From positions 2,170,001 to 2,234,000 of the forward strand of contig NZ_LR134269.1 of NCBI RefSeq assembly GCF_900636385.1: 64,000 bases of DNA, read 5' to 3'. A model generated the notes under the pieces. That model was not told where the DNA came from. It searched no databases and saw only the letters and a list, made by a program, of their open reading frames with translations. Source of the DNA: Staphylococcus warneri. GTDB lineage: Bacteria; Bacillota; Bacilli; Staphylococcales; Staphylococcaceae. A program made the position numbers and the translations under genes. Below are positions 1 through 9,438 of the stretch, piece by piece (position 1 is the first letter of the stretch; every line of letters starts with the position of its first letter).

Positions 1-832
1 CCACAATATCCCCGAGCTCTGCGTGTAACATATCTTGTGTTAATACGCCTTCTTGTTCGGGAATTTTTAAATCTCCTGTTTCTTCCATTGCTGCTTCTGT
101 TGATTCTACGACAATTTTATTCGCAACCATCATAGATTCTGTTGGTAACTCTTGCATGTCAGGTTTAAAAGAACCTACCGCATTTAAATGAACACCTGGA
201 TCTAATGTTCTATCGAAAACCGGAGTTGATGAATTAGTAGCAGTGACAACGATATCTGTCCCTTCAATTGCCTGATTTGCATCTTCAAATACTTCAACAT
301 TAACATCATATAAATCTTTTGTTTGTTTTGCTAATCTTTCTGCTTTCTCCGTCGTTCTACTAGCAAAATGAATCGTATTAATTTTTCTAACTGCTAAAAC
401 AGCCGCAATTAGTCCTTCAGCTTGTTCGCCGGCACCAATTACACATAAAGCACTTGCATCTTCTCTAGATAAATATTTTGTTGCAACACCAGATATGGCA
501 CCCGTTCTTATTTTAGTTAAATATCCACCATCTAAAACAGACAAAGTTTCCCCTGTTTCATAATCACTTAAAATAACTGAGCCACTTATGGTCGATTTAC
601 CTTTTTCCGGGTTTTTAGGTGCAAAGGTCACTGTCTTTAATCCAACAATTTTTAGCGCATCAGATAGCGCAGGCATGACTAAATATCTATTATCCTCATT
701 AAACGGAATCGAATAGCGTAATGGCGTTTCAGTTTTACCTTCAGAAAAGGCTTTGAGTGATTCTGCTACTTCATCTATCACTTCACGCATATTGAGTAAT
801 TGCTGTTGATCATTTTCAGTTAAATATAACAT
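1..832 (-). CDS. Ornithine cyclodeaminase / mu-crystallin family protein (3' end cut by window edge)
   Basis: The gene runs off the left edge, so only the first 277 codons are seen; the family is usually about 325 residues. The reading frame is open from an ATG at 832-830, preceded by a good ribosome site (ATGGAGGACAG). A Rossmann NAD(P) motif (V-I-G-A-G-E-Q-A) lies near the middle, and the upstream R-T-G-A-I-S-G segment is typical of the family substrate pocket. Members deaminate ornithine to proline or reduce/oxidise imino or amino acids with NAD(P)H, so the exact substrate cannot be told from sequence. It is a cytosolic single gene; a possible terminator for the upstream acetyltransferase separates the two. 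Family call is firm, substrate is not. Confidence 0.8.
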   Translation of the reverse strand, partial: MLYLTENDQQQLLNMREVIDEVAESLKAFSEGKTETPLRYSIPFNEDNRYLVMPALSDALKIVGLKTVTFAPKNPEKGKSTISGSVILSDYETGETLSVLDGGYLTKIRTGAISGVATKYLSREDASALCVIGAGEQAEGLIAAVLAVRKINTIHFASRTTEKAERLAKQTKDLYDVNVEVFEDANQAIEGTDIVVTATNSSTPVFDRTLDPGVHLNAVGSFKPDMQELPTESMMVANKIVVESTEAAMEETGDLKIPEQEGVLTQDMLHAELGDIV

Positions 833-969
833 ATTCTGTCCTCCATCTTACATAATTATCGTATCTTCATACATTTATACTCATCTTTACCCGATATTTT
901 AATGAAAAATGTCGGTAATTTAAAGTTTATATTGTTCTGCACGCATATTCATGCTATTCTTAAAAACAT

Positions 970-1008
970 AAATAAAGAGATAGTTAGACAAATGTCTTTA
1001 CCATCTCT
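970..1008 (-). terminator. Possible terminator after the GNAT gene
   Basis: On the minus strand, six-base arms AGAGAT / ATCTCT enclose a partly paired AAGACA / TGTCT core and are followed by TTTATTTATG. The T-run is broken, so termination is only likely. A second inverted repeat (TTTTGTTT/AAACAAAA, about 1014-1033) lies just before it. Confidence 0.4.
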
Positions 1009-1096
1009 GCGATTTTGTTTATTTAAACAAAACTATTTAATTTAACTTTTGACGACACACATTCTCTTATTTTGGGGAATGTTTTTTTGCATATAA

Positions 1097-1603
1097 TTAA
1101 TTGATTGGAATATGGTACCGTTTTACAGGTGCACCATTCTTTTTGATATATGGTTCTATTTCATAGCCACCATAATACAAGATCACTTTTTGAGAGCTGA
1201 AATTCTTAGGATTACATGTCATTAATACATATTTAACTTGTTTTGTTTTCAATATATCTAAAGCATGACCCAACATTTCTTTTGCATAGCCTTTACCGCG
1301 TTGTGATGATGCTACACCATAGCCTACATGTCCGCCTATCCGAGTTAACGATTCATTTAGTTGATAGCGAATATTAACCGCGCCTACAATCGCTTCATCT
1401 TTAAAGTAAAACATTGTACTTGTTTCCACCCAATCTTCTCTAGGCTTAGGCTTATTAATATGATCTACCATTTCTTTAAAGCCTGTATATTTTTTAAAAT
1501 CTATATTACCAGGGACAATTTTTTCTTCATTTTCATACCATTCATTAATATACTTTAGAAATTGTGATTCATCATCATATGTAAGTTGTCGAATTTCACC
1601 CAT
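1097..1603 (-). CDS. GNAT-family N-acetyltransferase
   Basis: 168-residue single-domain acetyltransferase of the RimJ/RimL-like GNAT group. The acetyl-CoA loop is seen as Q-R-G-K-G-Y-A (the R/Q-x-x-G-x-G/A signature), preceded by a beta strand containing I-G-G-H-V-G-Y-G-V. The open frame extends 12 codons further upstream, but ATG at 1603 (M-G-E-I-R-Q-L) has a GGAGTGG site in front, and the extension would run into the kbl terminator at 1626-1652, so I start at 1603. It stands alone between kbl and the cyclodeaminase-like gene. The substrate (a protein N-terminus, a small amine or an antibiotic) cannot be predicted. Confidence 0.8.
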   Translation of the reverse strand: MGEIRQLTYDDESQFLKYINEWYENEEKIVPGNIDFKKYTGFKEMVDHINKPKPREDWVETSTMFYFKDEAIVGAVNIRYQLNESLTRIGGHVGYGVASSQRGKGYAKEMLGHALDILKTKQVKYVLMTCNPKNFSSQKVILYYGGYEIEPYIKKNGAPVKRYHIPIN

Positions 1604-1625
1604 TGTTTCCACTCCAATAAAATTA

Positions 1626-1652
1626 AAAAGCACCCGCAAAATACGAGTGCTT
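1626..1652 (-). terminator. Terminator of kbl
   Basis: On the minus strand AAGCACTCG, a short loop and CGGGTGCTT form a stem followed by TTTTT. It lies 20 bases after the kbl stop codon and separates kbl from the GNAT gene. Confidence 0.85.
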
Positions 1653-1671
1653 AATTTGTTGAATAAATCGA

Positions 1672-2859
1672 TTAAATAATGTTAAGTTCTTTACCAACTT
1701 TTTCATATGCTTCTATAGCTTTATCTAACATTTCTTTTGTATGTGCTGCAGTAGGCATATTTCTAACTCTACCTGTACCTTTTGGCACTGTAGGGAATAC
1801 GATAGACTTAACATAAATACCTTCTTCTTTAAGGCGTTTACTGAATACTTGAGTATCTTTTTCATCACCGATAATCACAGGAGTAATTGGTGTTTCAGAC
1901 TCACCAGTGTTAAATCCTAACTTAGCTAAGCCATCTTTAAGATATTGCGCATTTTCCCATAATTGATCATGTAACTCAGTAGAAGCCATTAATTTTTTAA
2001 CTGCTTCTGTAATTGCTTTAGTATCTCCAGGTGCTAATGAAGTTGAGAATAAGAATGGACGAGATTGTGCTTTTAACCAATCAATAAGTTCTTTAGTACC
2101 CGCTACATAGCCACCTACAACACCAATTGCTTTAGATAATGTACCAATTTGGAAATCGATTTTATCTTGTAAACCAAAGTGTTTAACTGTACCAGCGCCT
2201 TTGCCCATTACTCCAGAACCATGTGCATCATCAACATAAGTTAATAAACCAAATTCTTCTGCGATTTTAACAATTTCTGGTAATTTGGCAACATCGCCAT
2301 CCATACTAAATACGCCATCAGTAATATACATTACTTTGTTATATTGACCTGATTCTACTGCTTCTTTAGCTTTAGCTCTTAAATCATCCATATCTGAGTG
2401 GTTAACACGAATGATTTTAGCTTTCGATAAACGACAACCATCTATAATAGAAGCATGATTTAGTTCATCAGATAGAATAGCATCGTTTTTATTCATTACT
2501 GCTGAAATCGCAGCCATATTACAATTGAAACCAGATTGATAAGCAATTGCTGCTTCTGTACCTTTAAATTTCGCTAGTGTTTCTTCTAATTCATCATGTA
2601 AATCTAATGTACCATTAATTGAACGAACAGCCCCTGCACCAACACCATGTGAATCAATGGCAGCTTTAGCAGCTTCTTTTAAATCTTCATTTGTTGCTAA
2701 TCCCAAATAGTTATTTGATGACAAGTTAACGTAAGTTTTACCATCAATTTTAATTTCTGGACCATTTGCACCTTCAATTGAATCGATTTCATTGTACAAT
2801 CCATTCTCTTTCAAGTAGTTAATATTTTCATTTAAAAAATCATGTAATGATTGAACCAC
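1672..2859 (-). CDS. kbl: Glycine C-acetyltransferase (2-amino-3-ketobutyrate CoA ligase)
   Basis: 395-residue PLP enzyme of the alpha-oxoamine synthase family; it splits 2-amino-3-ketobutyrate with CoA into glycine and acetyl-CoA in threonine breakdown. Seen: an N-S-N-N-Y-L-G-type start of the fold (S-S-N-N-Y-L-G-L), the D-D-A-H-G-S-G motif that holds the PLP ring, and the Schiff-base lysine in G-T-L-S-K-A-I-G. The open frame begins at an ATG at 2865, but that ATG touches the AAGGGGG ribosome site; GTG at 2859 is eight bases from it and gives the M-V-Q-S-L-H N-terminus I recall from S. aureus, so GTG is the better start. KBL and AKB-forming threonine dehydrogenase are often adjacent; in S. 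aureus an epimerase-like gene follows, which is absent here. Confidence 0.92.
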   Translation of the reverse strand: MVQSLHDFLNENINYLKENGLYNEIDSIEGANGPEIKIDGKTYVNLSSNNYLGLATNEDLKEAAKAAIDSHGVGAGAVRSINGTLDLHDELEETLAKFKGTEAAIAYQSGFNCNMAAISAVMNKNDAILSDELNHASIIDGCRLSKAKIIRVNHSDMDDLRAKAKEAVESGQYNKVMYITDGVFSMDGDVAKLPEIVKIAEEFGLLTYVDDAHGSGVMGKGAGTVKHFGLQDKIDFQIGTLSKAIGVVGGYVAGTKELIDWLKAQSRPFLFSTSLAPGDTKAITEAVKKLMASTELHDQLWENAQYLKDGLAKLGFNTGESETPITPVIIGDEKDTQVFSKRLKEEGIYVKSIVFPTVPKGTGRVRNMPTAAHTKEMLDKAIEAYEKVGKELNII

Positions 2860-2982
2860 AACCATATCCCCCTTGTATCTCTATTTACCTTTATAATACC
2901 TTAATTTCGCCATTCATGAAAGCCTTATCACTTATTGTATTTTTAATACTAAATATTCATTTTGAACTATTTTGTCTTATTA

Positions 2983-3003
2983 GATAATGATATACTAATT
3001 ATC
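2983..3003. promoter_or_regulatory. Inverted repeat in the kbl / amidohydrolase divergent region
   Basis: Arms GATAAT and ATTATC are separated by nine bases and overlap a TATACT that could serve as the -10 of the plus-strand amidohydrolase. It resembles, but does not match well, a Fur/PerR-type box. Treated only as an operator candidate. Confidence 0.3.
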
Positions 3004-3029
3004 ATAATAATACGGAAGAAGTGATAGTT

Positions 3030-4196
3030 TTGTTTGATTGGTTTCAATTGGCTAGTAAAAAAGAAAAGAGAATGATTCAATTAAGACGTTATTTACACCA
3101 ATATCCTGAACTTTCTTTTGAAGAAAAGCAAACACATGACTATATAGTTAACCAACTTAGCCAATTGTCATGTGACATTCAAACGCCAGTAGGTAGAAAC
3201 GGTATTAAAGCTACTTTTAAAGGAAAAGGTGAAGGGCCAACCATCGCCTTTAGAGCAGACTTTGATGCACTACCTGTTCAAGAATTAAACGATGTACCTT
3301 ATAAATCTAAAAATGATGGTTGCATGCATGCATGTGGACACGATGGACATACAGCTATATTATTAGGCGTTGCAGAAATCGTAAATGAACATCGTCACTT
3401 ATTAAAAGGTAATGTTGTTTTCATATTCCAATACGGTGAAGAAATTATGCCCGGTGGTTCACAAGAAATGATTAATGATGGATGCTTACAAGACGTTGAT
3501 AAGATTTATGGCACACATCTATGGAGCGGTTATCCAACAGGTACTATTTATTCTCGTCCAGGACCCATTATGGCCTCACCTGACGAATTTAGTATCACGA
3601 TACAAGGCAGAGGCGGTCATGGTGCTAAACCTCAAGAAACCATTGATCCTATTGTCATTATGGCTGAATTTATTTTAAGTGCTCAGAAGATAGTTTCTCG
3701 TACCATCGATCCAGTAAAACAAGCGGTATTAACGTTTGGTATGGTTCAAGCAGGCTCTTCAGATAGTGTGATACCTGATAGTACGTTTTGCAAAGGAACA
3801 GTACGTACCTTCGACACTAATTTACAAAACCATATCAAAACTAAGATGGACAAATTATTACAAGGTTTAGCGGTAGCTAACGATATCACTTATGATTTTA
3901 ATTACATTAAAGGTTATTTACCACTTCATAATCATCAACAAGCATATGAAGTTGTTAAACAAGCAGCCAATGATATGCATTTACGCTTTAATGAATCTGA
4001 TTTAATGATGATTGGAGAAGACTTCTCTCACTATTTAAAAGTCAGACCAGGCGCATTTTTCTTAACAGGATGTGGTAATCAAGATAAAAATATTACTGCA
4101 CCTCATCATAATCCTTATTTCGATATCGATGAATCATCATTTAAATATGCTGCCAGTGAATTTTTAAAAGTTTTAGAACTTGAAAATGTATTTTAA
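3030..4196 (+). CDS. M20-family metal-dependent amidohydrolase (N-acyl-L-amino acid amidohydrolase-like)
   Basis: 388-residue M20D/HipO-type hydrolase that removes acyl groups from N-acyl amino acids or related conjugates. Metal and catalytic positions are visible: C-M-H-A-C-G-H-D-G-H-T near residue 100, G-E-E-I-M-P-G-G about 40 residues on, T-H-L-W-S-G, the lid/dimer domain with G-G-H-G-A-K-P, and A-P-H-H-N-P near the C-terminus. The frame can start with GTG at 3021, but the GGAAGAAGTG ribosome site overlaps that codon; TTG at 3030 is better spaced and gives M-F-D-W-F-Q-L as I recall in S. aureus. It is transcribed away from kbl and faces tuf, with opposed terminators between them. Exact substrate unknown. 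Confidence 0.88.
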   Translation: MFDWFQLASKKEKRMIQLRRYLHQYPELSFEEKQTHDYIVNQLSQLSCDIQTPVGRNGIKATFKGKGEGPTIAFRADFDALPVQELNDVPYKSKNDGCMHACGHDGHTAILLGVAEIVNEHRHLLKGNVVFIFQYGEEIMPGGSQEMINDGCLQDVDKIYGTHLWSGYPTGTIYSRPGPIMASPDEFSITIQGRGGHGAKPQETIDPIVIMAEFILSAQKIVSRTIDPVKQAVLTFGMVQAGSSDSVIPDSTFCKGTVRTFDTNLQNHIKTKMDKLLQGLAVANDITYDFNYIKGYLPLHNHQQAYEVVKQAANDMHLRFNESDLMMIGEDFSHYLKVRPGAFFLTGCGNQDKNITAPHHNPYFDIDESSFKYAASEFLKVLELENVF

Positions 4197-4236
4197 AATA
4201 TAACCTTGTAAATATTTAACATTTATCACACAAGTC

Positions 4237-4278
4237 ATCCACTTATTACCTAAATCAAAGGTAAAAAGTGGATTTTTT
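4237..4278 (+). terminator. Terminator of the M20 amidohydrolase
   Basis: ATCCACTTATTACCT and AGGTAAAAAGTGGAT form a 15-pair stem with one mismatch, followed by TTTTTT on the plus strand. Confidence 0.9.
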
Positions 4279-4319
4279 AATGGTAAACAAATCGACGGTA
4301 AGGTTATGTATTTATAGAA

Positions 4320-4348
4320 ATAAAAAAAGACCCCGTAATGGGGTCTTT
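4320..4348 (-). terminator. Terminator of tuf
   Basis: On the minus strand AAAGACCCC-attac-GGGGTCTTT is a perfect nine-pair stem running into a T-tract, 20 bases after the tuf stop. Confidence 0.93.
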
Positions 4349-4367
4349 GATATATCGAATAATAAAA

Positions 4368-5552
4368 TTATTCGTGGATTTCAGTTACAACGCCTGATCC
4401 TACAGTACGTCCACCTTCACGGATTGAGAAACGAGTACCGTCTTCAATCGCGATAGGAGCGATTAATTCTACTGTCATTTCAACGTTATCACCAGGCATA
4501 ACCATTTCAGTACCTTCTGGTAATTGAACAACGCCAGTTACGTCAGTAGTACGGAAATAGAATTGTGGGCGGTAGTTACTGAAGAATGGAGTGTGACGTC
4601 CACCTTCGTCTTTAGATAAAACGTAAACTTCCGCTTTGAATTTTGTATGTGGTGTAATTGAACCAGGAGCAGCTAATACTTGACCACGTTGTACGTCTTC
4701 ACGAGCAACACCACGTAATAAAGCACCGATGTTGTCACCAGCTTCAGCGTAGTCTAATAACTTACGGAACATTTCTACACCAGTAACAGTTGTTTTAGAA
4801 GTGTCATGTAAACCGATGATTTCAACTTCTTCACCAACTTTGATTTGACCACGTTCAACACGGCCTGTAGCAACAGTACCACGACCAGTGATTGAGAATA
4901 CGTCCTCAACTGGCATCATGAATGGTTTGTCAGAATCACGTTCTGGAGTTGGAATGTAGTCATCAACTGCTTGCATTAATTCTAAGATTTTTTCTTCGTA
5001 TTTTTCGTCGCCTTCTAAAGCTTTTAATGCTGAACCAGCGATTACAGGTACGTCGTCACCTGGGAAGTCATATTCAGATAATAAGTCACGAACTTCCATT
5101 TCTACTAATTCTAATAATTCTTCGTCGTCTACCATATCAACTTTGTTTAAGAATACAACTAAAGCTGGTACACCAACGTTACGTGATAAAAGAATGTGTT
5201 CACGAGTTTGTGGCATTGGACCATCAGCTGCAGATACAACTAAGATACCGCCGTCCATTTGCGCAGCACCAGTGATCATGTTTTTAACATAGTCAGCGTG
5301 TCCTGGGCAGTCAACGTGAGCATAGTGACGTTTGTCAGTTTGATATTCGATGTGTGCAGTATTGATTGTAATACCACGTTCTTTTTCTTCTGGTGCGTTG
5401 TCAATCATGTCGTATGATTGTGCAACAGTGTCACCATTCTTAGCTAATACAGTTGCGATAGCAGCTGTTAAAGTTGTTTTACCATGGTCAACGTGACCGA
5501 TAGTACCAATATTGGCATGTTCTTTTGAGCGATCAAATTTTTCTTTTGCCAT
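4368..5552 (-). CDS. tuf: Elongation factor Tu
   Basis: 394 residues, the usual staphylococcal length. It carries aminoacyl-tRNA to the ribosomal A site as a GTP complex. The G-domain motifs are all present: G-H-V-D-H-G-K-T (P-loop), the R-G-I-T-I switch I threonine, D-C-P-G-H (switch II), N-K-V-D and S-A-L. Domains 2 and 3 follow (R-G-T-V-A-T-G-R and G-G-R-T-V-G-S-G-V). Start chosen at the ATG at 5552 because of the TAGGAGAG site and the family N-terminus M-A-K-E-K-F; the open frame further upstream is leader. It is last in the str operon but has its own promoter and a hairpin leader in the 231-base gap after fusA. Confidence 0.98.
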   Translation of the reverse strand: MAKEKFDRSKEHANIGTIGHVDHGKTTLTAAIATVLAKNGDTVAQSYDMIDNAPEEKERGITINTAHIEYQTDKRHYAHVDCPGHADYVKNMITGAAQMDGGILVVSAADGPMPQTREHILLSRNVGVPALVVFLNKVDMVDDEELLELVEMEVRDLLSEYDFPGDDVPVIAGSALKALEGDEKYEEKILELMQAVDDYIPTPERDSDKPFMMPVEDVFSITGRGTVATGRVERGQIKVGEEVEIIGLHDTSKTTVTGVEMFRKLLDYAEAGDNIGALLRGVAREDVQRGQVLAAPGSITPHTKFKAEVYVLSKDEGGRHTPFFSNYRPQFYFRTTDVTGVVQLPEGTEMVMPGDNVEMTVELIAPIAIEDGTRFSIREGGRTVGSGVVTEIHE

Positions 5553-5599
5553 TATTAAATCTCTCCTATTCTTAATAAAAGTTATTTTCAAATTTATCT

Positions 5600-5626
5600 C
5601 TCATGATAGTTTCTCACCATCATGAG
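5600..5626 (-). other. Hairpin in the tuf 5' leader
   Basis: CTCATGAT and ATCATGAG are perfect eight-base arms around an 11-base loop, between the tuf promoter and its ribosome site. There is no T-run, so it is more likely an mRNA-stability or processing element than a terminator. Confidence 0.6.
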
Positions 5627-5679
5627 AAGATGTTTGATTAAGTTGAGTCTAAAAGAAATACTACTTAATTCATATTTCC

Positions 5680-5708
5680 TTTATAATGCATTTACCCACA
5701 AAAATCAA
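5680..5708 (-). promoter_or_regulatory. Predicted sigma-A promoter of tuf
   Basis: Minus strand TTGATT, 17-base spacer, TATAAA; it lies about 130 bases before the tuf start and allows tuf expression apart from fusA. Confidence 0.7.
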
Positions 5709-5783
5709 TTCATAAAAACGATTAGCCTATAACTAAGCTCAACCTGTATTTTAACCTAGCATAGCTAGTAATGACAAGTTATA

Positions 5784-7865
5784 TTATTCGCCTTTATTTT
5801 TCTTAATGATTTCTTCAGAAATTGATTTTGGAACTTCTGCATAGTGGTCAAAGTACATAGTGTAAGTACCGCGACCTTGAGTGTTTGAACGTAATGATGT
5901 AGCATAACCGAACATTTCTGAAAGTGGTACATAAGCATTTACAACTTGTGCATTACCACGAGGTTCCATACCGTCTACACGTCCACGACGAGCAGTTACG
6001 TCACCCATGATATCACCCATGTATTCTTCAGGCATTTCGATTGTTACTTTCATCATTGGTTCTAAGATAACTGGATCACATTTTTTAGCAGCTTCTTTAA
6101 GTGCTAATGATGCAGCAATTTTGAAGGCCATTTCAGATGAATCGACATCATGGTATGAACCATCAAATAATTTAGCTTTAACATCGATTAAAGGATAACC
6201 AGCTAATACACCGTTTTCCATTGCATCTTTAAGACCAGCTTCAACTGATGGAATGTATTCACGAGGAACTACACCACCGACGATAGCGTTTTCGAATTCG
6301 AAACCGCCACCTGTTTCGTTAGGTGTGAATTCAATGTGAACATCACCGTATTGACCACGACCACCAGATTGACGAGAGAATTTACCTTGAACTTGTGCTG
6401 ATTGTTTAAATGTTTCACGATATGAAACCATTGGCGCACCAACATTACATTCAACGTTGAATTCTTTCTTCATACGGTCAACTAAGATGTCTAAGTGTAA
6501 TTCACCCATACCACCGATGATAACTTGTCCAGTTTCTTCGTCAGTATGTGCATGGAAAGTTGGGTCTTCTTCTTGTAATTTAACTAAAGCTTGAGTCATT
6601 TTATCTTGGTCAGCTTTAGATTTTGGTTCAACTGATAAGTGGATAACTGGCTCTGGGAATTCCATTGATTCCAAGATAATGTCATTTTTCTCTCCACATA
6701 AAGTATCACCAGTACCTGTTTCTTTAAGACCTACAGCAGCAGCGATATCGCCTGAGTAAACAGTGTCAATCTCTTGACGTGAGTTAGCGTGCATTTGTAA
6801 TAAACGACCTACACGTTCACGTTTGTCTTTAGATGAGTTCTTCACGTAAGAACCTGAGCTTAAAGTACCTGAGTAAACACGGAAGAAAGTTAATTTACCA
6901 ACATAAGGGTCAGTCATAACTTTGAATGCTAATGCAGCGAATTCAGCTGAATCGTCTGGTTTAGCAATTACTTCTTCTTCAGGATCATTAGCACGGTGAC
7001 CAACGATTGGTTTAACATCTAAAGGAGATGGTAGGTAATCAATTACAGCGTTAAGCATTAATTGAACACCTTTGTTTTTGAATGCAGTACCGCAAAGAAC
7101 TGGGTAGAATTCTACGTCAGTTGTAGCTTGACGGATTGCATTTTTTAATTCTTCTACTGAAATTTCTTCATCACCAAGATATTTTTCCATTAATTCATCA
7201 TTAGTTTCAGCTACTGCTTCAATTAATGTTGAACGAGCTTCTTCAGCTCTTTCTTTGTGATCTTCAGGAATTTCAATTTCATCAATTTCTGTACCTAAGT
7301 CATTAGTGTATTTGAAGCATTTCATTTCAACTAAGTCAATGATAGCTTCGAATTCATCTTCAGCACCGATAGGTAATTGGATAGGTGCAGCATTAGCTTG
7401 TAAACGATCATGTAATGTGCTTACAGAGTATTCAAAGTTTGCACCTAATTTATCCATTTTGTTGATGAAAACGATACGAGGTACCCCGTATGTTGTAGCC
7501 TGACGCCAAACTGTTTCAGTTTGTGGTTCAACACCTGATTGAGCATCAAGTACTGTAACCGCACCGTCAAGTACACGTAATGAACGTTCAACCTCAACTG
7601 TGAAGTCTACGTGTCCTGGTGTATCGATGATATTTACACGGTGGCCGTCCCAAGCTGCAGTTGTTGCTGCAGATGTGATAGTAATACCACGGTCTTGCTC
7701 TTGTTCCATCCAGTCCATTTGTGAAGCACCTTCGTGTGTTTCACCAATTTTGTGGATACGACCTGTGTAATAAAGAATACGTTCTGTCGTAGTAGTTTTA
7801 CCAGCATCAATGTGAGCCATGATACCGATATTACGAGTATTTTTCAAAGAAAATTCTCTTGCCAT
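5784..7865 (-). CDS. fusA: Elongation factor G
   Basis: 693-residue translocase GTPase that moves tRNA and mRNA through the ribosome and, with RRF, splits it. GTPase motifs: [28 protein letters not shown]. Domains II-V follow, including the R-G-Q-Y-G-D-V-H segment of domain IV and the A-R-R-G-R-V region of domain V. Start at ATG 7865 after GGAAGGAG; the 21-codon upstream extension is not conserved. It is the fusidic acid target; the sequence is complete and ordinary, but I did not check every reported resistance position. Part of rpsL-rpsG-fusA, 119 bases after rpsG. Confidence 0.97.
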   Translation of the reverse strand: MAREFSLKNTRNIGIMAHIDAGKTTTTERILYYTGRIHKIGETHEGASQMDWMEQEQDRGITITSAATTAAWDGHRVNIIDTPGHVDFTVEVERSLRVLDGAVTVLDAQSGVEPQTETVWRQATTYGVPRIVFINKMDKLGANFEYSVSTLHDRLQANAAPIQLPIGAEDEFEAIIDLVEMKCFKYTNDLGTEIDEIEIPEDHKERAEEARSTLIEAVAETNDELMEKYLGDEEISVEELKNAIRQATTDVEFYPVLCGTAFKNKGVQLMLNAVIDYLPSPLDVKPIVGHRANDPEEEVIAKPDDSAEFAALAFKVMTDPYVGKLTFFRVYSGTLSSGSYVKNSSKDKRERVGRLLQMHANSRQEIDTVYSGDIAAAVGLKETGTGDTLCGEKNDIILESMEFPEPVIHLSVEPKSKADQDKMTQALVKLQEEDPTFHAHTDEETGQVIIGGMGELHLDILVDRMKKEFNVECNVGAPMVSYRETFKQSAQVQGKFSRQSGGRGQYGDVHIEFTPNETGGGFEFENAIVGGVVPREYIPSVEAGLKDAMENGVLAGYPLIDVKAKLFDGSYHDVDSSEMAFKIAASLALKEAAKKCDPVILEPMMKVTIEMPEEYMGDIMGDVTARRGRVDGMEPRGNAQVVNAYVPLSEMFGYATSLRSNTQGRGTYTMYFDHYAEVPKSISEEIIKKNKGE

Positions 7866-7984
7866 GTATTTTTTCTCCTTCCAGTTATTACTGAATAAGT
7901 ACTTTAGATATGGCGATGCCCTAAGCATGAGCCATTATTGGTAAACCAATGTTACGGAACACGCTCAGGGTAAAAGCTTTAATC

Positions 7985-8455
7985 TTACCAACGGTAGTGA
8001 GCAAATGCTTTGTTAGCTTCAGCCATTTTGTGAGTGTCCTCACGTTTCTTAACTGCACCACCTGTATTATTTGCTGCATCTAAGATTTCGTTAGCTAAAC
8101 GTTCTTCCATAGTTTTTTCACCACGAAGACGCGCATAGTTAACTAACCAACGTAATCCTAAAGTAGAACGACGTTCTGGGCGTACCTCAACAGGTACTTG
8201 GTAGTTTGAACCACCCACACGACGAGCTTTAACTTCTAATACTGGCATAATGTTTTCAATTGCTTCTTCGAATACTTCAATAGCTTGACGACCACTACGT
8301 TCTTCAACTAGGTCGAATGCTGAATAAAGAATTCTTTGAGCTGTTCCGCGTTTACCATCTAACATAATTTTGTTAATTAATTTTGTAACTAATTTTGAGT
8401 TATGAATTGGATCTGGTAATACGTCTCTTTTAGGTACTGATCCTTTACGAGGCAT
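7985..8455 (-). CDS. rpsG: 30S ribosomal protein S7
   Basis: 156 residues, normal length. S7 nucleates assembly of the 30S head and contacts the E-site tRNA and mRNA. The start M-P-R-K-G and the [14 protein letters not shown] stretch near residue 80, which binds 16S rRNA, are seen. A strong AGGGAGG site precedes ATG 8455. It sits between rpsL and fusA with short gaps, the usual str operon order. Confidence 0.97.
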   Translation of the reverse strand: MPRKGSVPKRDVLPDPIHNSKLVTKLINKIMLDGKRGTAQRILYSAFDLVEERSGRQAIEVFEEAIENIMPVLEVKARRVGGSNYQVPVEVRPERRSTLGLRWLVNYARLRGEKTMEERLANEILDAANNTGGAVKKREDTHKMAEANKAFAHYRW

Positions 8456-8526
8456 AATGTAAATCCTCCCTTCCTATTATAGTATATTGTGATTAATTAT
8501 TTTTAAAATTTACGTAATCTTAAAAA

Positions 8527-8940
8527 TTAATTTTTAGGTTTTTTAGTTCCGTATAATGAACGACCTTGTCTACGTCCATCTACACCTGAAGTATCAAGTG
8601 CACCACGTACAATATGGTAACGCACACCAGGTAAGTCTTTTACACGTCCACCACGTACAAGTACAACACTGTGTTCTTGTAAGTTATGGCCGATACCAGG
8701 AATGTATGCGTTGATTTCAATATTGTTTGATAAACGCACACGTGCATATTTACGTAACGCTGAGTTAGGTTTTTTAGGTGTCATAGTACCCACACGAGTA
8801 CATACGCCACGTTTTTGTGGAGAATTCAATTCAGTGAATTGTTTCTTCTTACTGTTAAAACCTCTGTTTAAAGCTGGTGAATCAGATTTTTTTGATTTGC
8901 TTTGTCTTGGTTTACGTACTAATTGGTTAATAGTTGGCAT
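8527..8940 (-). CDS. rpsL: 30S ribosomal protein S12
   Basis: 137 residues; decoding-centre protein. Starts at ATG 8940 (M-P-T-I-N-Q-L) after a GAGGAGG site; the upstream 12 codons of open frame are leader. The loop [11 protein letters not shown] and the segment [12 protein letters not shown] keep the lysines at which streptomycin-resistance changes occur, so the gene looks wild type for that trait. First gene of the rpsL-rpsG-fusA-tuf group, downstream of the L7Ae-like gene. Confidence 0.97.
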   Translation of the reverse strand: MPTINQLVRKPRQSKSKKSDSPALNRGFNSKKKQFTELNSPQKRGVCTRVGTMTPKKPNSALRKYARVRLSNNIEINAYIPGIGHNLQEHSVVLVRGGRVKDLPGVRYHIVRGALDTSGVDGRRQGRSLYGTKKPKN

Positions 8941-9029
8941 TGAATATGTCCTCCTCTCTTCATTTTTTAATCCCACACATCCAGGTGGTTCATTTTAAGG
9001 TTAAATAAAATTTAGTAAGCAGACACTTA

Positions 9030-9290
9030 CTAATTCTCATTCAATATAGCAACGATTGTTGCATTTACATTGATACCTACATATTCTCCTAATTCTTTCT
9101 TAGATGAGAAAAGTGTATATGGTATATTTTTTTGATTGATTTGGCTTAACACGCGAGTCATTAGATGAACTTCTACGTCTCGAGCAATAATCAATGATGT
9201 AACTTGATCTTTATTCAACGCTTTGAGCGTTTCCTTAAGACCAACTACATATTGTTGTTTGTTAAAGCGTGCAACTTTTTCATTAGACAT
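9030..9290 (-). CDS. L7Ae-like ribosomal protein (YbxF type)
   Basis: 86-residue L7Ae/L30e/S12e/Gadd45-type protein; Bacillus YbxF binds kink-turn RNA. The visible core is [18 protein letters not shown] through [10 protein letters not shown]. The open frame begins at 9398, but ATG 9290 (M-S-N-E-K-V) has a TGGAGGA site and the family N-terminus. It lies between rpoC and rpsL, as in Bacillus and Staphylococcus. Its stop overlaps an eight-pair hairpin (9012-9033, TTAGTAAG/CTTACTAA) followed by ATTTTATTT, which may be a weak terminator before rpsL. Confidence 0.9.
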   Translation of the reverse strand: MSNEKVARFNKQQYVVGLKETLKALNKDQVTSLIIARDVEVHLMTRVLSQINQKNIPYTLFSSKKELGEYVGINVNATIVAILNEN

Positions 9291-9393
9291 GTTCAATATC
9301 CTCCAAAGTTCTGCTTGCATCAACCTATAATATATTAACATTGTTACAGTACAATAGTCAATATTTATTCGTGTTTTTATGAAATAAATAAGA

Positions 9394-9427
9394 ATCAAGA
9401 GGTTAGAACTAAGTCTAACCTCTTGAT
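9394..9427 (-). terminator. Terminator downstream of rpoC
   Basis: ATCAAGAGGTTAGA and TCTAACCTCTTGAT are 14-base complementary arms; the minus strand then reads TTCTTATTTATTTC. It ends the rpoBC transcript before the L7Ae-like gene. Confidence 0.85.
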
Positions 9428-9438
9428 CGTTATATCAA

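Noticed and set aside
1050..1087. CATTC...GAATG followed by TTTTTTT on the plus strand.
   Set aside because: It would end a plus-strand transcript, but no plus-strand gene lies upstream of it.
4268..4456. 62-codon plus-strand frame between the amidohydrolase and tuf.
   Set aside because: It spans two opposed terminators and the antisense of the tuf end; no family features.
6411..6429. TGTTTCACGATATGAAAC in fusA, parS-like halves.
   Set aside because: Half-sites are two bases too far apart for parS and the bases encode a conserved part of EF-G.
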